From: Bacillota bacterium
GTDB taxonomy: Bacteria > Bacillota > Clostridia > Monoglobales > Firm-18
NCBI GenBank assembly: GCA_022706765.1
Contig: JAKJBX010000007.1
Location: 1-64,000 of the forward strand
Length of the DNA: 64,000 bases
Reading direction: 5' to 3'
Below are positions 44,824 to 52,726 of this stretch, piece after piece. The position numbers and the translations under genes were made by a program. The notes under the pieces are model-generated. The model worked only from the letters and a program-made list of their open reading frames with translations, ran no database searches and was not told where the DNA came from. How positions within the stretch are numbered: position 1 is the stretch's first letter; each line of letters begins with the position of its first letter.

Positions 44824-45609
44824 ATGAAAAAGCAACTGATCGCATTGACACTGTGTGTCCTAATGCTCGCAGGCTTTTCGGCATGTGCGCCCAAGGCACC
44901 CGAGCCTGTCGCGCAGCAACCGTCGGAGCTATCCGTTTCGGCGGCGGCAAGCCTCAAAGAAACCCTGACCGAGCTTCAAACGCTTTACAACGCCAAGAAG
45001 CCCAACGTGACGCTGAATTTCAACTTTGCCGCATCGGGCGACCTGCAAACCCAAATCGAAAACGGTGCGCCGGTCGACGTGTTCATCTCCGCCTCGACCA
45101 AGCAGACCGATAAGCTCAAAGACGGAGGGCTGCTGCTGGACGGGTCGACCAAAAACCTGCTGGTTAACAAGGTCGTTCTCGTCGTCCCGGCGGACGCCGA
45201 AACCGTAACCTTTGACGACGTTGCGACCGGCAAGGTCAAACAGATCGCCATCGGCGAGCCATCCTCCGTCCCCGCAGGACAGTATGCGAAGGAAATCTTT
45301 GAGAGCCTCGGTACATATGCCGCCATTGAGAAAAAAGCCGTGTTCTGTAAGGACGTCACACAGGTGCTGACCTATACCGAGCAGGGCGAGGTCGATGCCG
45401 GCGTGGTTTACCTGACCGATGCGAAAAAATCCGCTAAGGTCAAGGTTGCCGCAGACGCGCCCGAGGGCAGCCATAAGAAGGTCATCTATCCCGTAACCAT
45501 CATCAAGGCAAGTAAGAATGTTGAAGGTGCGCAGGACTTTGTCGCTTTCCTATCCACGCCTGAGGCAAAGACCGTATTTGAAAAATACGGCTTCACCATG
45601 GCGGAATAA
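44824..45609 (+). CDS. modA: molybdate-binding lipoprotein
   Basis: 261 aa from the ATG at 44824 (SD GGGAG); the GTG at 44815 overlaps the SD. Signal peptide with lipobox MLAGFSAC, so membrane-anchored outside the cell. Binding-protein fold: SVSAAASLKETLTELQTLY, NFNFAASGDLQTQIENGAPV, DVFISASTKQTDKL, CKDVTQVLTYTEQGEVDAGV: the ModA pattern with the oxyanion-binding Ser/Thr. Gene order B-C-A is unusual; A-B-C is commoner. Confidence 0.92.
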   Translation: MKKQLIALTLCVLMLAGFSACAPKAPEPVAQQPSELSVSAAASLKETLTELQTLYNAKKPNVTLNFNFAASGDLQTQIENGAPVDVFISASTKQTDKLKDGGLLLDGSTKNLLVNKVVLVVPADAETVTFDDVATGKVKQIAIGEPSSVPAGQYAKEIFESLGTYAAIEKKAVFCKDVTQVLTYTEQGEVDAGVVYLTDAKKSAKVKVAADAPEGSHKKVIYPVTIIKASKNVEGAQDFVAFLSTPEAKTVFEKYGFTMAE

Positions 45610-45762
45610 TCCGCAAACGGCACATATAAAAGCCACCTCCAATGCTGAACTGCGCCAATTTGTGCAGACAGAATAAAAAGTCTTATTGAGAAAAATAATA
45701 TTCATTTAACAAAGTGATAAATCAATGCTTTCAATATGCGTTGGATAATTTGGATAAAAAAG

Positions 45763-45787
45763 GCGCCTTATCAATTTGATAAGGCGC
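45763..45787. terminator. terminator between modA and the zinc-ribbon gene
   Basis: GCGCCTTATCA/TGATAAGGCGC, 11-bp stem with ATT loop; a stretch of A precedes it, so it works best for the minus-strand gene, and may also serve modA. Confidence 0.65.
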
Positions 45788-45826
45788 ATGTGTTTTGCGG
45801 TGAAAATTACCCGAGTAAGGGGAATT

Positions 45827-46096
45827 TTATTTGCTCGCTGCAAAACATTCACTGCACAGAATAGGGCGGTCATTTCTTGGTTTAAAGGGAACGATTGCTT
45901 CCCCGCCGCAGCTTGCGCATGTTGCGGTATGCATTTCCCTTGACGCTTTGAGCGTCTCTTTCCTTGACACTCGGCAATCCTTGCAGCGTGTTGGCTCGTT
46001 TTGGAAGCCCTTTTCTGCATAGAATTCCTGTTCTCCTGCGGTGAAAATAAATTCGCTTCCGCAGTCCTTACAGCTCAGTGTTTTGTCCTCGTACAT
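45827..46096 (-). CDS. small double zinc-ribbon protein
   Basis: 89 aa from the ATG at 46096 (SD GAGGGG); the longer frame upstream runs through the tRNA-like sequence. Pairs CKDCGSEF.., CKDCRVSR, CASCGGEA and CSECFAA give two Cys4 sites. Similar to the widespread zinc-ribbon proteins with the pattern CxxCGxxFxFTxGEQxFY (here CKDCGSEFIFTAGEQEFYAE). Function unknown, probably nucleic-acid or protein binding. Confidence 0.8.
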   Translation of the reverse strand: MYEDKTLSCKDCGSEFIFTAGEQEFYAEKGFQNEPTRCKDCRVSRKETLKASREMHTATCASCGGEAIVPFKPRNDRPILCSECFAASK

Positions 46097-46124
46097 TGTT
46101 TTACCCCTCACTTTGAATTTTTCT

Positions 46125-46193
46125 TCGCCACGACCGGATTTGCACCAGTTTCTCTGTCGACGCAGCACTCTAACTGACATGAGCTACGTGGGC
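46125..46193 (-). other. tRNA-like relic
   Basis: A 69-nt minus-strand sequence has a tRNA layout: partial acceptor (CCACG/CGTGG), D arm TAGCTC..GAGT, T arm ACTGG TGCAAAT CCGGT with the right spacing. The anticodon arm is short and poorly paired (CTGCGTCGACAG), the T loop has TGC instead of TTC, the D loop lacks the GG pair, and no CCA follows. It lies 4 nt beyond the sigH stop. A degenerated tRNA is the simplest reading. Confidence 0.5.
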
Positions 46194-46197
46194 ATTA

Positions 46198-46842
46198 TTA
46201 TATGATATGATTCATACTTTTAGCAAGCTTGCGTTTAATACGCTGCAAAGCGTTGTCGACCGCCTTGGTGTGCGTGCTCAGTGCAGAGGCAATCTCCTGA
46301 TACGGACGACCCTCGAAATACAGCGCCAAAATATTCTGCTCAAAAGGGCTGAGCGTTGTTTTGATGAGGTTTTGTAGCGCCGCGTTTTTTTCCTTGGCAA
46401 GCATGATTGCCTCGGGGTCGAGTGAGGAATCTTCCGCAATAAAGTCGGAAAGAAACCGCTCAGCCTCGTCGTCATAAAGCGGTCTGTTCAGGGAAACATA
46501 TGTATTAAGCGGCATATGCTTGTTGCGTGTTGCAGTTTTGACAGCGGTCATGATCTGCCGCGTGATGCAAAGCTCAGCAAAGGCAGAAAAGACGGTCTGC
46601 ATTTCGGGGTTAAAATCCCTGACGGCCTTAAACAGCCCGATCATGCCTTCCTGGATGATGTCGTCGGTGTCTGCGCCAGCTAAAAAATACGACCTGGCCC
46701 TCGCACGCACCAAATTCTTGTATCGGCGGATGATCTCTTCGAGCGCATCCGAGTTTCCGGCGGCGGCAAGATGGGCAAGTCGTTCGTCGGCGATGCTTTG
46801 CAGGTTGTCCCCAAAGGCGGAGTCTCCATGGTTATTGTGCAT
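46198..46842 (-). CDS. sigH: RNA polymerase sigma factor SigH
   Basis: 214 aa, sigma-70 family. Region 2: LVRARARSYFLAGADTDDII and QEGMIGLFKAVRDFN, with FSAFAELCITRQIM; region 4: LSPFEQNILALYFEGRPYQE and ALSTHTKAVDNALQRIKRKL. SigH starts the stationary-phase and sporulation programme in Firmicutes. Its presence supports a spore-former. Single gene with a consensus promoter. Confidence 0.92.
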   Translation of the reverse strand: MHNNHGDSAFGDNLQSIADERLAHLAAAGNSDALEEIIRRYKNLVRARARSYFLAGADTDDIIQEGMIGLFKAVRDFNPEMQTVFSAFAELCITRQIMTAVKTATRNKHMPLNTYVSLNRPLYDDEAERFLSDFIAEDSSLDPEAIMLAKEKNAALQNLIKTTLSPFEQNILALYFEGRPYQEIASALSTHTKAVDNALQRIKRKLAKSMNHII

Positions 46843-46877
46843 TTTGCTGCCACCTTTCGGGGGAGTGTTCTGCTAAC

Positions 46878-46906
46878 ATTATAAATTTTTTGTGAGTATT
46901 TGTCAA
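46878..46906 (-). promoter_or_regulatory. sigH promoter
   Basis: TTGACA (46906-46901), 17-bp spacer, TATAAT (46883-46878). Confidence 0.85.
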
Positions 46907-46915
46907 GGAAAATGT

Positions 46916-46944
46916 TTTACAAGTCGATATTTTTGTGATATAAT
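46916..46944 (+). promoter_or_regulatory. promoter of the 46966 membrane gene
   Basis: TTTACA (46916-46921), 17-bp spacer, TATAAT (46939-46944), almost back-to-back with the sigH promoter. Confidence 0.8.
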
Positions 46945-46965
46945 ACTAAAAAGAGGTGGATGGAT

Positions 46966-47760
46966 TTGGATAATATCCTGTTCTTGTCGGCGGTTTTTTG
47001 TGCATTTCTGCCATTAACGACAATTTTTGCGCTGACGCCATACATCGCACGAAAGGGCACCTGCTTCGGCGTTATGCTGATGGAGGACGCACAGCGGTCA
47101 CAAAAAATCAAAAAAATCAAGCGGGATTATACCATAGCGGCGGTCGCCTCCGGAATATTTTTTGCGGCGGTGTGCGTCATGGAGATGAACTTCTATGTCC
47201 TGCTGCTGTCGATCATCGGCTATTGCATCGTGGGGCTTGCGCTTTACATCACCTTTAACGCCATGCTGCGAAACCTTGTGATGACGGAGGACTGGGAAAA
47301 CCTCCAAAAGGAAATCGGCGTGCGCTACATCCCAAATCCCCGCAAAATACGGACGATCTCAGCCCTGTGGTATCTTTTATACATTCCGGTTGCGGCGGCA
47401 CTGTGGATAATCAGCGCCGGTAGCGCCGCCCCCTATGCCTTAGTGATACCGGTCTGTACGCCGGCGGTCGGGGCGATGGTGCTGATCGTGCATTTTATGG
47501 TGACAAATTGCGGACAGTATGTTAACAAAATGCGTCTTAAAGACGCCATTGAGGAAAACCTGCGCCAGCGCAGGCGGTGGTCGGTTTTTATCTTTGCGCT
47601 GGGGCTTTTGCTCCAACTGCTGCTGGCGGCATTGCAGCTCGGGCTTTTGGGCGTCATCCCGAGCACCGTCGTCGTTACTGCCGCTCCGTTTGCTTTCACA
47701 CTGGTCGTCACCGCCGCCACAGTCGTCTTTGCTTTGCGGAACAACAGACCTTTCCGCTAA
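46966..47760 (+). CDS. membrane protein of unknown function (DUF1648/DUF5808-like)
   Basis: 264 aa from TTG 46966 (SD GAGGTGG at 6 nt); ATG 46960 touches the SD. About seven hydrophobic segments. The first loop has YIARKGTCFGVMLMED followed by KIKKIKRDYTIA, the pattern of DUF1648/DUF5808-type membrane proteins. The last four codons and the stop (RPFR) are inside the terminal repeat of a palindromic element, so the native C-terminus may have been replaced. Confidence 0.7.
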   Translation: MDNILFLSAVFCAFLPLTTIFALTPYIARKGTCFGVMLMEDAQRSQKIKKIKRDYTIAAVASGIFFAAVCVMEMNFYVLLLSIIGYCIVGLALYITFNAMLRNLVMTEDWENLQKEIGVRYIPNPRKIRTISALWYLLYIPVAAALWIISAGSAAPYALVIPVCTPAVGAMVLIVHFMVTNCGQYVNKMRLKDAIEENLRQRRRWSVFIFALGLLLQLLLAALQLGLLGVIPSTVVVTAAPFAFTLVVTAATVVFALRNNRPFR

Positions 47761-47908
47761 CCCATGCGCGGCGGCAAAACGGTCTTTTTCCAGCCCGGCG
47801 GCACGGTCAGAACCTGCCAATACACAAAGTATTGGCAGAACCCGTCCGCACCACCCGACAGAAAAAAGTCTCGGTTATCCGCCTGCACCCGGGTTAGCGG
47901 AAAGGTCT
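47746..47908. mobile_element. 163-bp palindromic element at the 3' end of a membrane gene
   Basis: Perfect 18-bp terminal inverted repeats AGACCTTTCCGCTAACCC. The inner halves are also similar (GGCGG, CTTTTTYC, GGCGGCACGG against GGTGGTGCGG) up to a central hairpin CTGCCAATAC/GTATTGGCAG, so the whole folds back on itself. The left end overlaps the coding sequence before it. The end motif TCCGCTAACC recurs in the element at 58138. Confidence 0.65.
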
Positions 47909-47923
47909 AACAAATAAATAAGC

Positions 47924-47954
47924 AAACAAGGAGCGGTGTTGCCGCTCCTTGTTT
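47924..47954. terminator. bidirectional terminator
   Basis: AAACAAGGAGCGG/CCGCTCCTTGTTT, perfect 13-bp stem. It serves the leuCDB operon from the minus side and the membrane gene from the plus side. Confidence 0.8.
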
Positions 47955-47974
47955 AATGTGGTTAAAAACGCATT

Positions 47975-49267
47975 TCACTTCTTCACATATCCGCTTTCGG
48001 ATACGAGGGCTTGCCCCTGCTCGCCCAGCGCCCATTCCAGCAGCGCCTGCGTCCGCTCGCCCGTCCTGCCCTTTACCGTGACGGCAAAGTAGCTGACAGT
48101 GAAGGGATAGCGCTTTGCCTGTATCGTCTGCGGCGTCGGGGGAATGCCGTCGATTTCAAGCAGCTTGACGTTAGGGTTTTTAATCATTTCATTGGCGTAG
48201 TAATACACTGAATAGCCAATGGCAGCCCTGGTGTTTTCGTAGTTTGCCACCGCCGTGATCAACTCGCCCATGCCCTGGATGACCTGATGCGTCGGCGGGC
48301 TCATCAGCGTGCGCCCCTCCATCACAAGGTTTTCCATGATGGTTTGGCTGCCGGAGTTGGCGTTTCGCTGATAGGCGACGATTTCCTCGTCCGCACCGCC
48401 GACCTCTTTCCAGTTGGTGATGACGCCCTCGTAAATCTGTCGCACCTGCTCTGCCGTCAGGGAGTTTACGGGATTGTCCTTATGGGTCAGGAATACAAAC
48501 CCCTCGGTGGCAAAGGGACGGATATCCAACTCGACGCCCGCAGCCTTTGCAAAATCAAGCTGCTCAGCGTTCGGCTCGGCGACAAAGATGATGTCGCACT
48601 CGCCATTTATCAGCCGCACATACGCCCCGTGGGTCTTACTTGACACGGTCAGCGACTCGGCGGCGGTGTTTCCGATACCCAGCAGCTTTTTATAAAGCGC
48701 ATTCACAAACGGAACGGTCGCCGTCGAGCAGTCTATCCTCGGAAAGCCTTTTAAATCGTATGCCGCAGGGGCAAACCGTGCGTCAATGTCAAAAACCGGG
48801 GCCTCCCCGCTGTCGGCTATGTAAATCATTTGGCTCTGTTCATACCACGTCACCGTCTTGCCCAAAACACCTTCGGCAATCACCCTGAGGGGAAGAAAAG
48901 TCCTGCCGCCGATGATCTGCGGCGGCACGTCGGTCGGGATTTCCGTGACCTTGCCGGCAGTTTCGCGCTTTATGACGGTGCTGCTGATTTGCAGCGTCAC
49001 GAGGCTTTGGGCATCGGATAAAATGACCGTCTGCGTGTCCTCGACCCACGCCACGTCATAGCCGAACCCTTCAGCGATCACACGGACGGGCACGAGCGTC
49101 CGCCCGTCAATGACCACGGGGGTCACGTCGGGGTTCTGCGCATCTACAAAGCCCATCTCGCCGCTTAGCAGTATGCGGGGCTCGCCGATTTTGAGGTACA
49201 TGGTGTCGGCAAATACCGCGGTGGACAGCAGTAAAATTACCGCCGTCACCAAAGCCGTCTTTTTCAT
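47975..49267 (-). CDS. PstS-like binding protein fused to a copper-amine-oxidase-type domain
   Basis: 430 aa from the ATG at 49267 (SD AAAGGATC). Signal peptide MKKTALVTAVILLLSTAVFA. Residues about 25-150 are a copper amine oxidase N-terminal-like domain in two halves (VIDGRTLVPVRVIAEGFGYD; IIGGRTFLPLRVIAEGVLGK). Residues about 165-430 are a phosphate-type periplasmic-binding fold (IDCSTATVPFVNALYKK, NSLTAEQVRQIYEGVITNWK, RNANSGSQTIMENLVM). No lipobox. It follows leuB by 4 nt, so it is co-transcribed with leucine genes, which is unexpected. The ligand is unknown. Confidence 0.85.
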   Translation of the reverse strand: MKKTALVTAVILLLSTAVFADTMYLKIGEPRILLSGEMGFVDAQNPDVTPVVIDGRTLVPVRVIAEGFGYDVAWVEDTQTVILSDAQSLVTLQISSTVIKRETAGKVTEIPTDVPPQIIGGRTFLPLRVIAEGVLGKTVTWYEQSQMIYIADSGEAPVFDIDARFAPAAYDLKGFPRIDCSTATVPFVNALYKKLLGIGNTAAESLTVSSKTHGAYVRLINGECDIIFVAEPNAEQLDFAKAAGVELDIRPFATEGFVFLTHKDNPVNSLTAEQVRQIYEGVITNWKEVGGADEEIVAYQRNANSGSQTIMENLVMEGRTLMSPPTHQVIQGMGELITAVANYENTRAAIGYSVYYYANEMIKNPNVKLLEIDGIPPTPQTIQAKRYPFTVSYFAVTVKGRTGERTQALLEWALGEQGQALVSESGYVKK

Positions 49268-49271
49268 GGCA

Positions 49272-50339
49272 TCAGATCCTTTCAGTGATAAGATCGCCCA
49301 TTTGTATTGTGCCGAGGACTGTGCAGCCGTCGGTCGCAATGTCCGCCGTCCTGTAATTGTCGGACAGCACGCTGTCTACGGCATTGTCAATCGCCTGCGC
49401 CTCTGCCTTTAAGCCGAACGAGATGTCGAGCATCATGGCGACCGAAAGGATGGTGGCGATCGGGTTGGCAATGTTCTTGCCCGCAATGTCGGGCGCACTG
49501 CCGTGAATGGGTTCATAAAGTCCCCGTGTGCCCTCCCCCGTTGACGCCGACGCCAGCATACCGATCGAGCCGGTGATCTGGCTTGCTTCGTCGGACAGGA
49601 TGTCGCCGAAGATGTTGCTGGTCAGCATCACGTCGAACTGTGCGGGGTTGCGCACAAGCTGCATCGCCGCGTTGTCGACCAAAATGTTGATGACGGACAC
49701 GTCGGGGTACGCCTTGGCGACCCGTGCGACAGTTTCGCGCCACAGGCGCGAGCTTTCGAGAACGTTCGCCTTGTCCACCGAGTGCAGGACTTTTTTCCTG
49801 CCCCGGGCGATTTTGAAAGCGGCATGTGCGATACGTTCAACCTCGGGGACGGAGTAGCGCTCGGTGTCAAACGCGCTGTCCCCCTCGCGACCGCTTTCGC
49901 CGAAGTAAATGCCGCCCGTCAGCTCACGCACGACGACGATGTCAAAGCCCTTGCCGATGATGCTGTCTTTGAGGGGCGACGCCGCAGCCAGCGGTGCATA
50001 GACCTTTGCGGGTCGGATATTCGCAAAGCATCCGAGCCCTGCCCTCAGCCCCAACAACCCCTGCTCGGGGCGCACCCTGGCGGTGGGGTCGTCCCATTTC
50101 GGACCGCCCACTGCGCCCAACAGCACGGCGTCCGCCGCCTTGCAGGCATCGAGGCTGAAATCGGGCAGCGCCACGCCGTATTTGTCAATGGCGCAGCCGC
50201 CCATCTCCACAGGGATGAGGTTAAAGCTGTGTCCGAATTTCTGCGCGATCTTTTTGAGGACCTTTACCGCCTCGGCGATGATCTCGACGCCGATGCCGTC
50301 CCCCTCGATCACTGCAATGTTTTTATTCAAGATTTTCAC
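49272..50339 (-). CDS. leuB: 3-isopropylmalate dehydrogenase
   Basis: 355 aa. Third enzyme of leucine synthesis, NAD-dependent oxidative decarboxylation. [97 protein letters not shown]. Its start overlaps the leuD stop by 4 nt. Confidence 0.96.
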   Translation of the reverse strand: MKILNKNIAVIEGDGIGVEIIAEAVKVLKKIAQKFGHSFNLIPVEMGGCAIDKYGVALPDFSLDACKAADAVLLGAVGGPKWDDPTARVRPEQGLLGLRAGLGCFANIRPAKVYAPLAAASPLKDSIIGKGFDIVVVRELTGGIYFGESGREGDSAFDTERYSVPEVERIAHAAFKIARGRKKVLHSVDKANVLESSRLWRETVARVAKAYPDVSVINILVDNAAMQLVRNPAQFDVMLTSNIFGDILSDEASQITGSIGMLASASTGEGTRGLYEPIHGSAPDIAGKNIANPIATILSVAMMLDISFGLKAEAQAIDNAVDSVLSDNYRTADIATDGCTVLGTIQMGDLITERI

Positions 50340-50830
50340 TTCCTTAGTTTATTCTTAATATATGCGATCTCGCCGCCCGCCGCAATGATCTGCCGCATGA
50401 ATTCGGGAAACGGCTCGGAGGCATAGGTCCTGCCGGTAGTCTTGTTGAGGATTGTGCCCTTGGACAGGTCGACTTCCAATTCGTCGCCGGCGTGCATCTC
50501 GTCCAAAATGTCGTCACATTCCAAAATCGGCAGCCCGATGTTGATAGCGTTGCGGTAGAATATGCGTGCGAAGGAGCGTGCGATGACGCAGGACACGCCG
50601 CTGCCCTTGATGGCGATGGGGGCGTGCTCCCTGGACGAGCCGCAGCCGAAGTTATATCCCGCTACCATGATGTCGCCCTGCTGCACTCTGCCCGAAAAGG
50701 TCGGGTCGATGTCCTCCATGCAGTTTTTTGCCAGCTCCTCGGGGTCGATGGTGGTCAGGTATCTTGCGGGGATGATGACGTCGGTGTCGATGTTGTCGCC
50801 GAACATATGCGTTTTACCTCTGAGTATCAT
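50336..50830 (-). CDS. leuD: 3-isopropylmalate dehydratase small subunit
   Basis: 164 aa from the ATG at 50830; the longer frame lies inside leu[41 protein letters not shown] and [14 protein letters not shown] are typical of the short archaeal/clostridial LeuD. Forms the isomerase with LeuC. Overlaps leuC by 4 nt. Confidence 0.95.
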   Translation of the reverse strand: MILRGKTHMFGDNIDTDVIIPARYLTTIDPEELAKNCMEDIDPTFSGRVQQGDIMVAGYNFGCGSSREHAPIAIKGSGVSCVIARSFARIFYRNAINIGLPILECDDILDEMHAGDELEVDLSKGTILNKTTGRTYASEPFPEFMRQIIAAGGEIAYIKNKLRK

Positions 50831-52092
50831 TTGCTTACCTCCTCGGGTGCGGATATTTTGCCCGTGATGGCGGACGCCGCCGCCACGGCAGGGCTTGCTA
50901 AGTAGACTTCGCTTTCGATGTGACCCATCCTGCCGATGAAGTTCCGGTTGGTGGTCGCCACGCATTTTTCGCCCTTGGCGAGGATGCCCATATGCCCGCC
51001 GAGACAGGGTCCGCAGGTTGGGGTGCTGACCGCCGCGCCGAACTCGACCATGGTCTGGATCAGCCCCTCCGCAATGGCTTGCAGGTAGATTTTCTGTGTG
51101 GCAGGGAACACGATACAGCGTACGCCGCCGGCAATCTTTTTACCCTTCATAATTTCCGCCGCCGCGCGCAAGTCCTCAATACGCCCGTTGGTGCAGGAGC
51201 CGATGACCACCTGGTCGATCTTGATGTCGCCGAGGTTTTTGACCGTTTTGGTGTTGGACGGCAGGTGCGGACACGCCACCGTGTAGTCAAGGGAAGCAAG
51301 GTCGATCTCCACCACCTGCGCATAGGGCGCGTCGGTGTCCGCCGCATAGACGGTGTGGGGCTTGGTTGAATGTGCGTTTATGTATTCGAGCGTCTTGCCG
51401 TCGACGGGGAAGATGCCGTTTTTCGCGCCCGCCTCGATCGCCATGTTGGCGATGGTGAAACGGTCGTCCATCGACAGCGCATCGATGCCGTCGCCGGTGA
51501 ATTCGAGCGACATATACCTTGCGCCGTCCACGCCGATCAGTCCGATAAGGTGCAAAATGACGTCCTTGCCGCTGACCTTTTTGGCGGGCTTGCCCGTTAA
51601 AATGACCTTGATAGCGTCCGGAACCTTGAACCAAAGCTCACCTGTCGCCATGCCCGCCGCCATATCGGTGCTGCCGATACCGGTCGAGAAGGCGCCGAGC
51701 GCGCCGTAGGTACAGGTGTGCGAGTCCGCGCCGATGACCACGTCACCTGCGGTGACCAGTCCCTTTTCAGGCAGCAGCGCGTGCTCAATGCCCATCTGAC
51801 CCACCTCAAAGTAGTTTTTGATGGCATATTTCTTTGCAAATTCCCGGACGTCCTTTGCCTGCTGCGCCGATTTGATGTCCTTGTTGGGGCAGAAGTGGTC
51901 TGGTACCAGTGCGATCTTTTCGTTGTCAAATACCTTTCCCGCACCGATTTTTTCAAACTCCGAAATAGCCAGCGGAGAGGTGATGTCGTTGCCCAGCACC
52001 AAATCAAGGCGTGCCGTGATCAACTCGCCCGCTTTCACGCTGTCCTTTCCCGCGTGTGCCGCAAGTATCTTTTGCGTCATTGTCATTGCCAT
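50827..52092 (-). CDS. leuC: 3-isopropylmalate dehydratase large subunit
   Basis: 421 aa. Carries the 4Fe-4S cluster with cysteines in [12 protein letters not shown] and [30 protein letters not shown] near the N-terminus. Length fits the two-subunit type. SD AGGAGGT. It is the first leu gene here; leuA and ilv genes are not in the window. Confidence 0.96.
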   Translation of the reverse strand: MAMTMTQKILAAHAGKDSVKAGELITARLDLVLGNDITSPLAISEFEKIGAGKVFDNEKIALVPDHFCPNKDIKSAQQAKDVREFAKKYAIKNYFEVGQMGIEHALLPEKGLVTAGDVVIGADSHTCTYGALGAFSTGIGSTDMAAGMATGELWFKVPDAIKVILTGKPAKKVSGKDVILHLIGLIGVDGARYMSLEFTGDGIDALSMDDRFTIANMAIEAGAKNGIFPVDGKTLEYINAHSTKPHTVYAADTDAPYAQVVEIDLASLDYTVACPHLPSNTKTVKNLGDIKIDQVVIGSCTNGRIEDLRAAAEIMKGKKIAGGVRCIVFPATQKIYLQAIAEGLIQTMVEFGAAVSTPTCGPCLGGHMGILAKGEKCVATTNRNFIGRMGHIESEVYLASPAVAAASAITGKISAPEEVSK

Positions 52093-52165
52093 GTCTTAAT
52101 ACCTCCTGTTTATGTACCCGGCGCACAGGGGGGACCCTTTGTGACCGGGGAAATAACATATTGAC

Positions 52166-52531
52166 CTATTCCAGCGTGTGCTCCAAGCCGAGCGAGAAGA
52201 TCCGCCGCACATGGTTGTCGCCGAGGGAATAGTAGGACTGTCTGCCCTTGCGGCGCACCAAAACAAGACGTGCATGCCGCAAAATACGCAGCTGGTGCGA
52301 TACCGCCGACTGGGTCATTCCGACCGCCTCGGTCAGGTCGCAAACGCACATCTCTCTGACCTGCAATGCACAGAGGATCTTGGTTCTGGTCGCATCACCG
52401 AAAACCTTAAAAAGCTCCGCCACATCATACAAAACCTCGTCCCCGGGCATTTGTGCGGCAACCTCGGCGCCGACGGAGGCGCCTGCCGCTTCCTTGCAGA
52501 TGTTGTTCAAGTCCCCGTTCATTCCCTTCAT
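52166..52531 (-). CDS. ArsR/SmtB-family metal-responsive repressor
   Basis: 121 aa. Winged helix with FKVFGDATRTKILCALQVRE, then MCVCDLTEAVGMTQSAVSHQ, the alpha-3 site (CVCDL) that binds soft metals in ArsR/CadC members, and RQSYYSLGDNHV. An N-terminal extension holds another Cys (NNICKEA), as in CadC. It is 73 bp upstream of leuC in the same direction; no efflux pump is adjacent, so its target is unclear apart from its own promoter. Confidence 0.9.
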   Translation of the reverse strand: MKGMNGDLNNICKEAAGASVGAEVAAQMPGDEVLYDVAELFKVFGDATRTKILCALQVREMCVCDLTEAVGMTQSAVSHQLRILRHARLVLVRRKGRQSYYSLGDNHVRRIFSLGLEHTLE

Positions 52532-52539
52532 AATTAATA

Positions 52540-52561
52540 TGAATGAGTGCTCATATATTCA
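52540..52561. promoter_or_regulatory. ArsR-type operator
   Basis: TGAAT and ATTCA spaced 12 bp apart with an inner TGAG/CTCA pair, the usual 12-2-12-like form of ArsR/SmtB sites. It adjoins the -10 box. Confidence 0.65.
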
Positions 52562-52588
52562 TTATAGCACGAACTTGTTCCTTGTCAA
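52561..52588 (-). promoter_or_regulatory. arsR promoter
   Basis: TTGACA (52588-52583), 16-bp spacer, TATAAT (52566-52561). Confidence 0.8.
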
Positions 52589-52726
52589 GAAGTTTTTATA
52601 AAAAATGTTTATTTCCGGCTACATCACTCGCAACTGCCCTTTTTGAAACCGAATTGTAAAAAACATTTGATGAATTATCTGTTATAATGTAGATATACCT
52701 ACTTATTTGGAGGGGGCTGGACGGTT

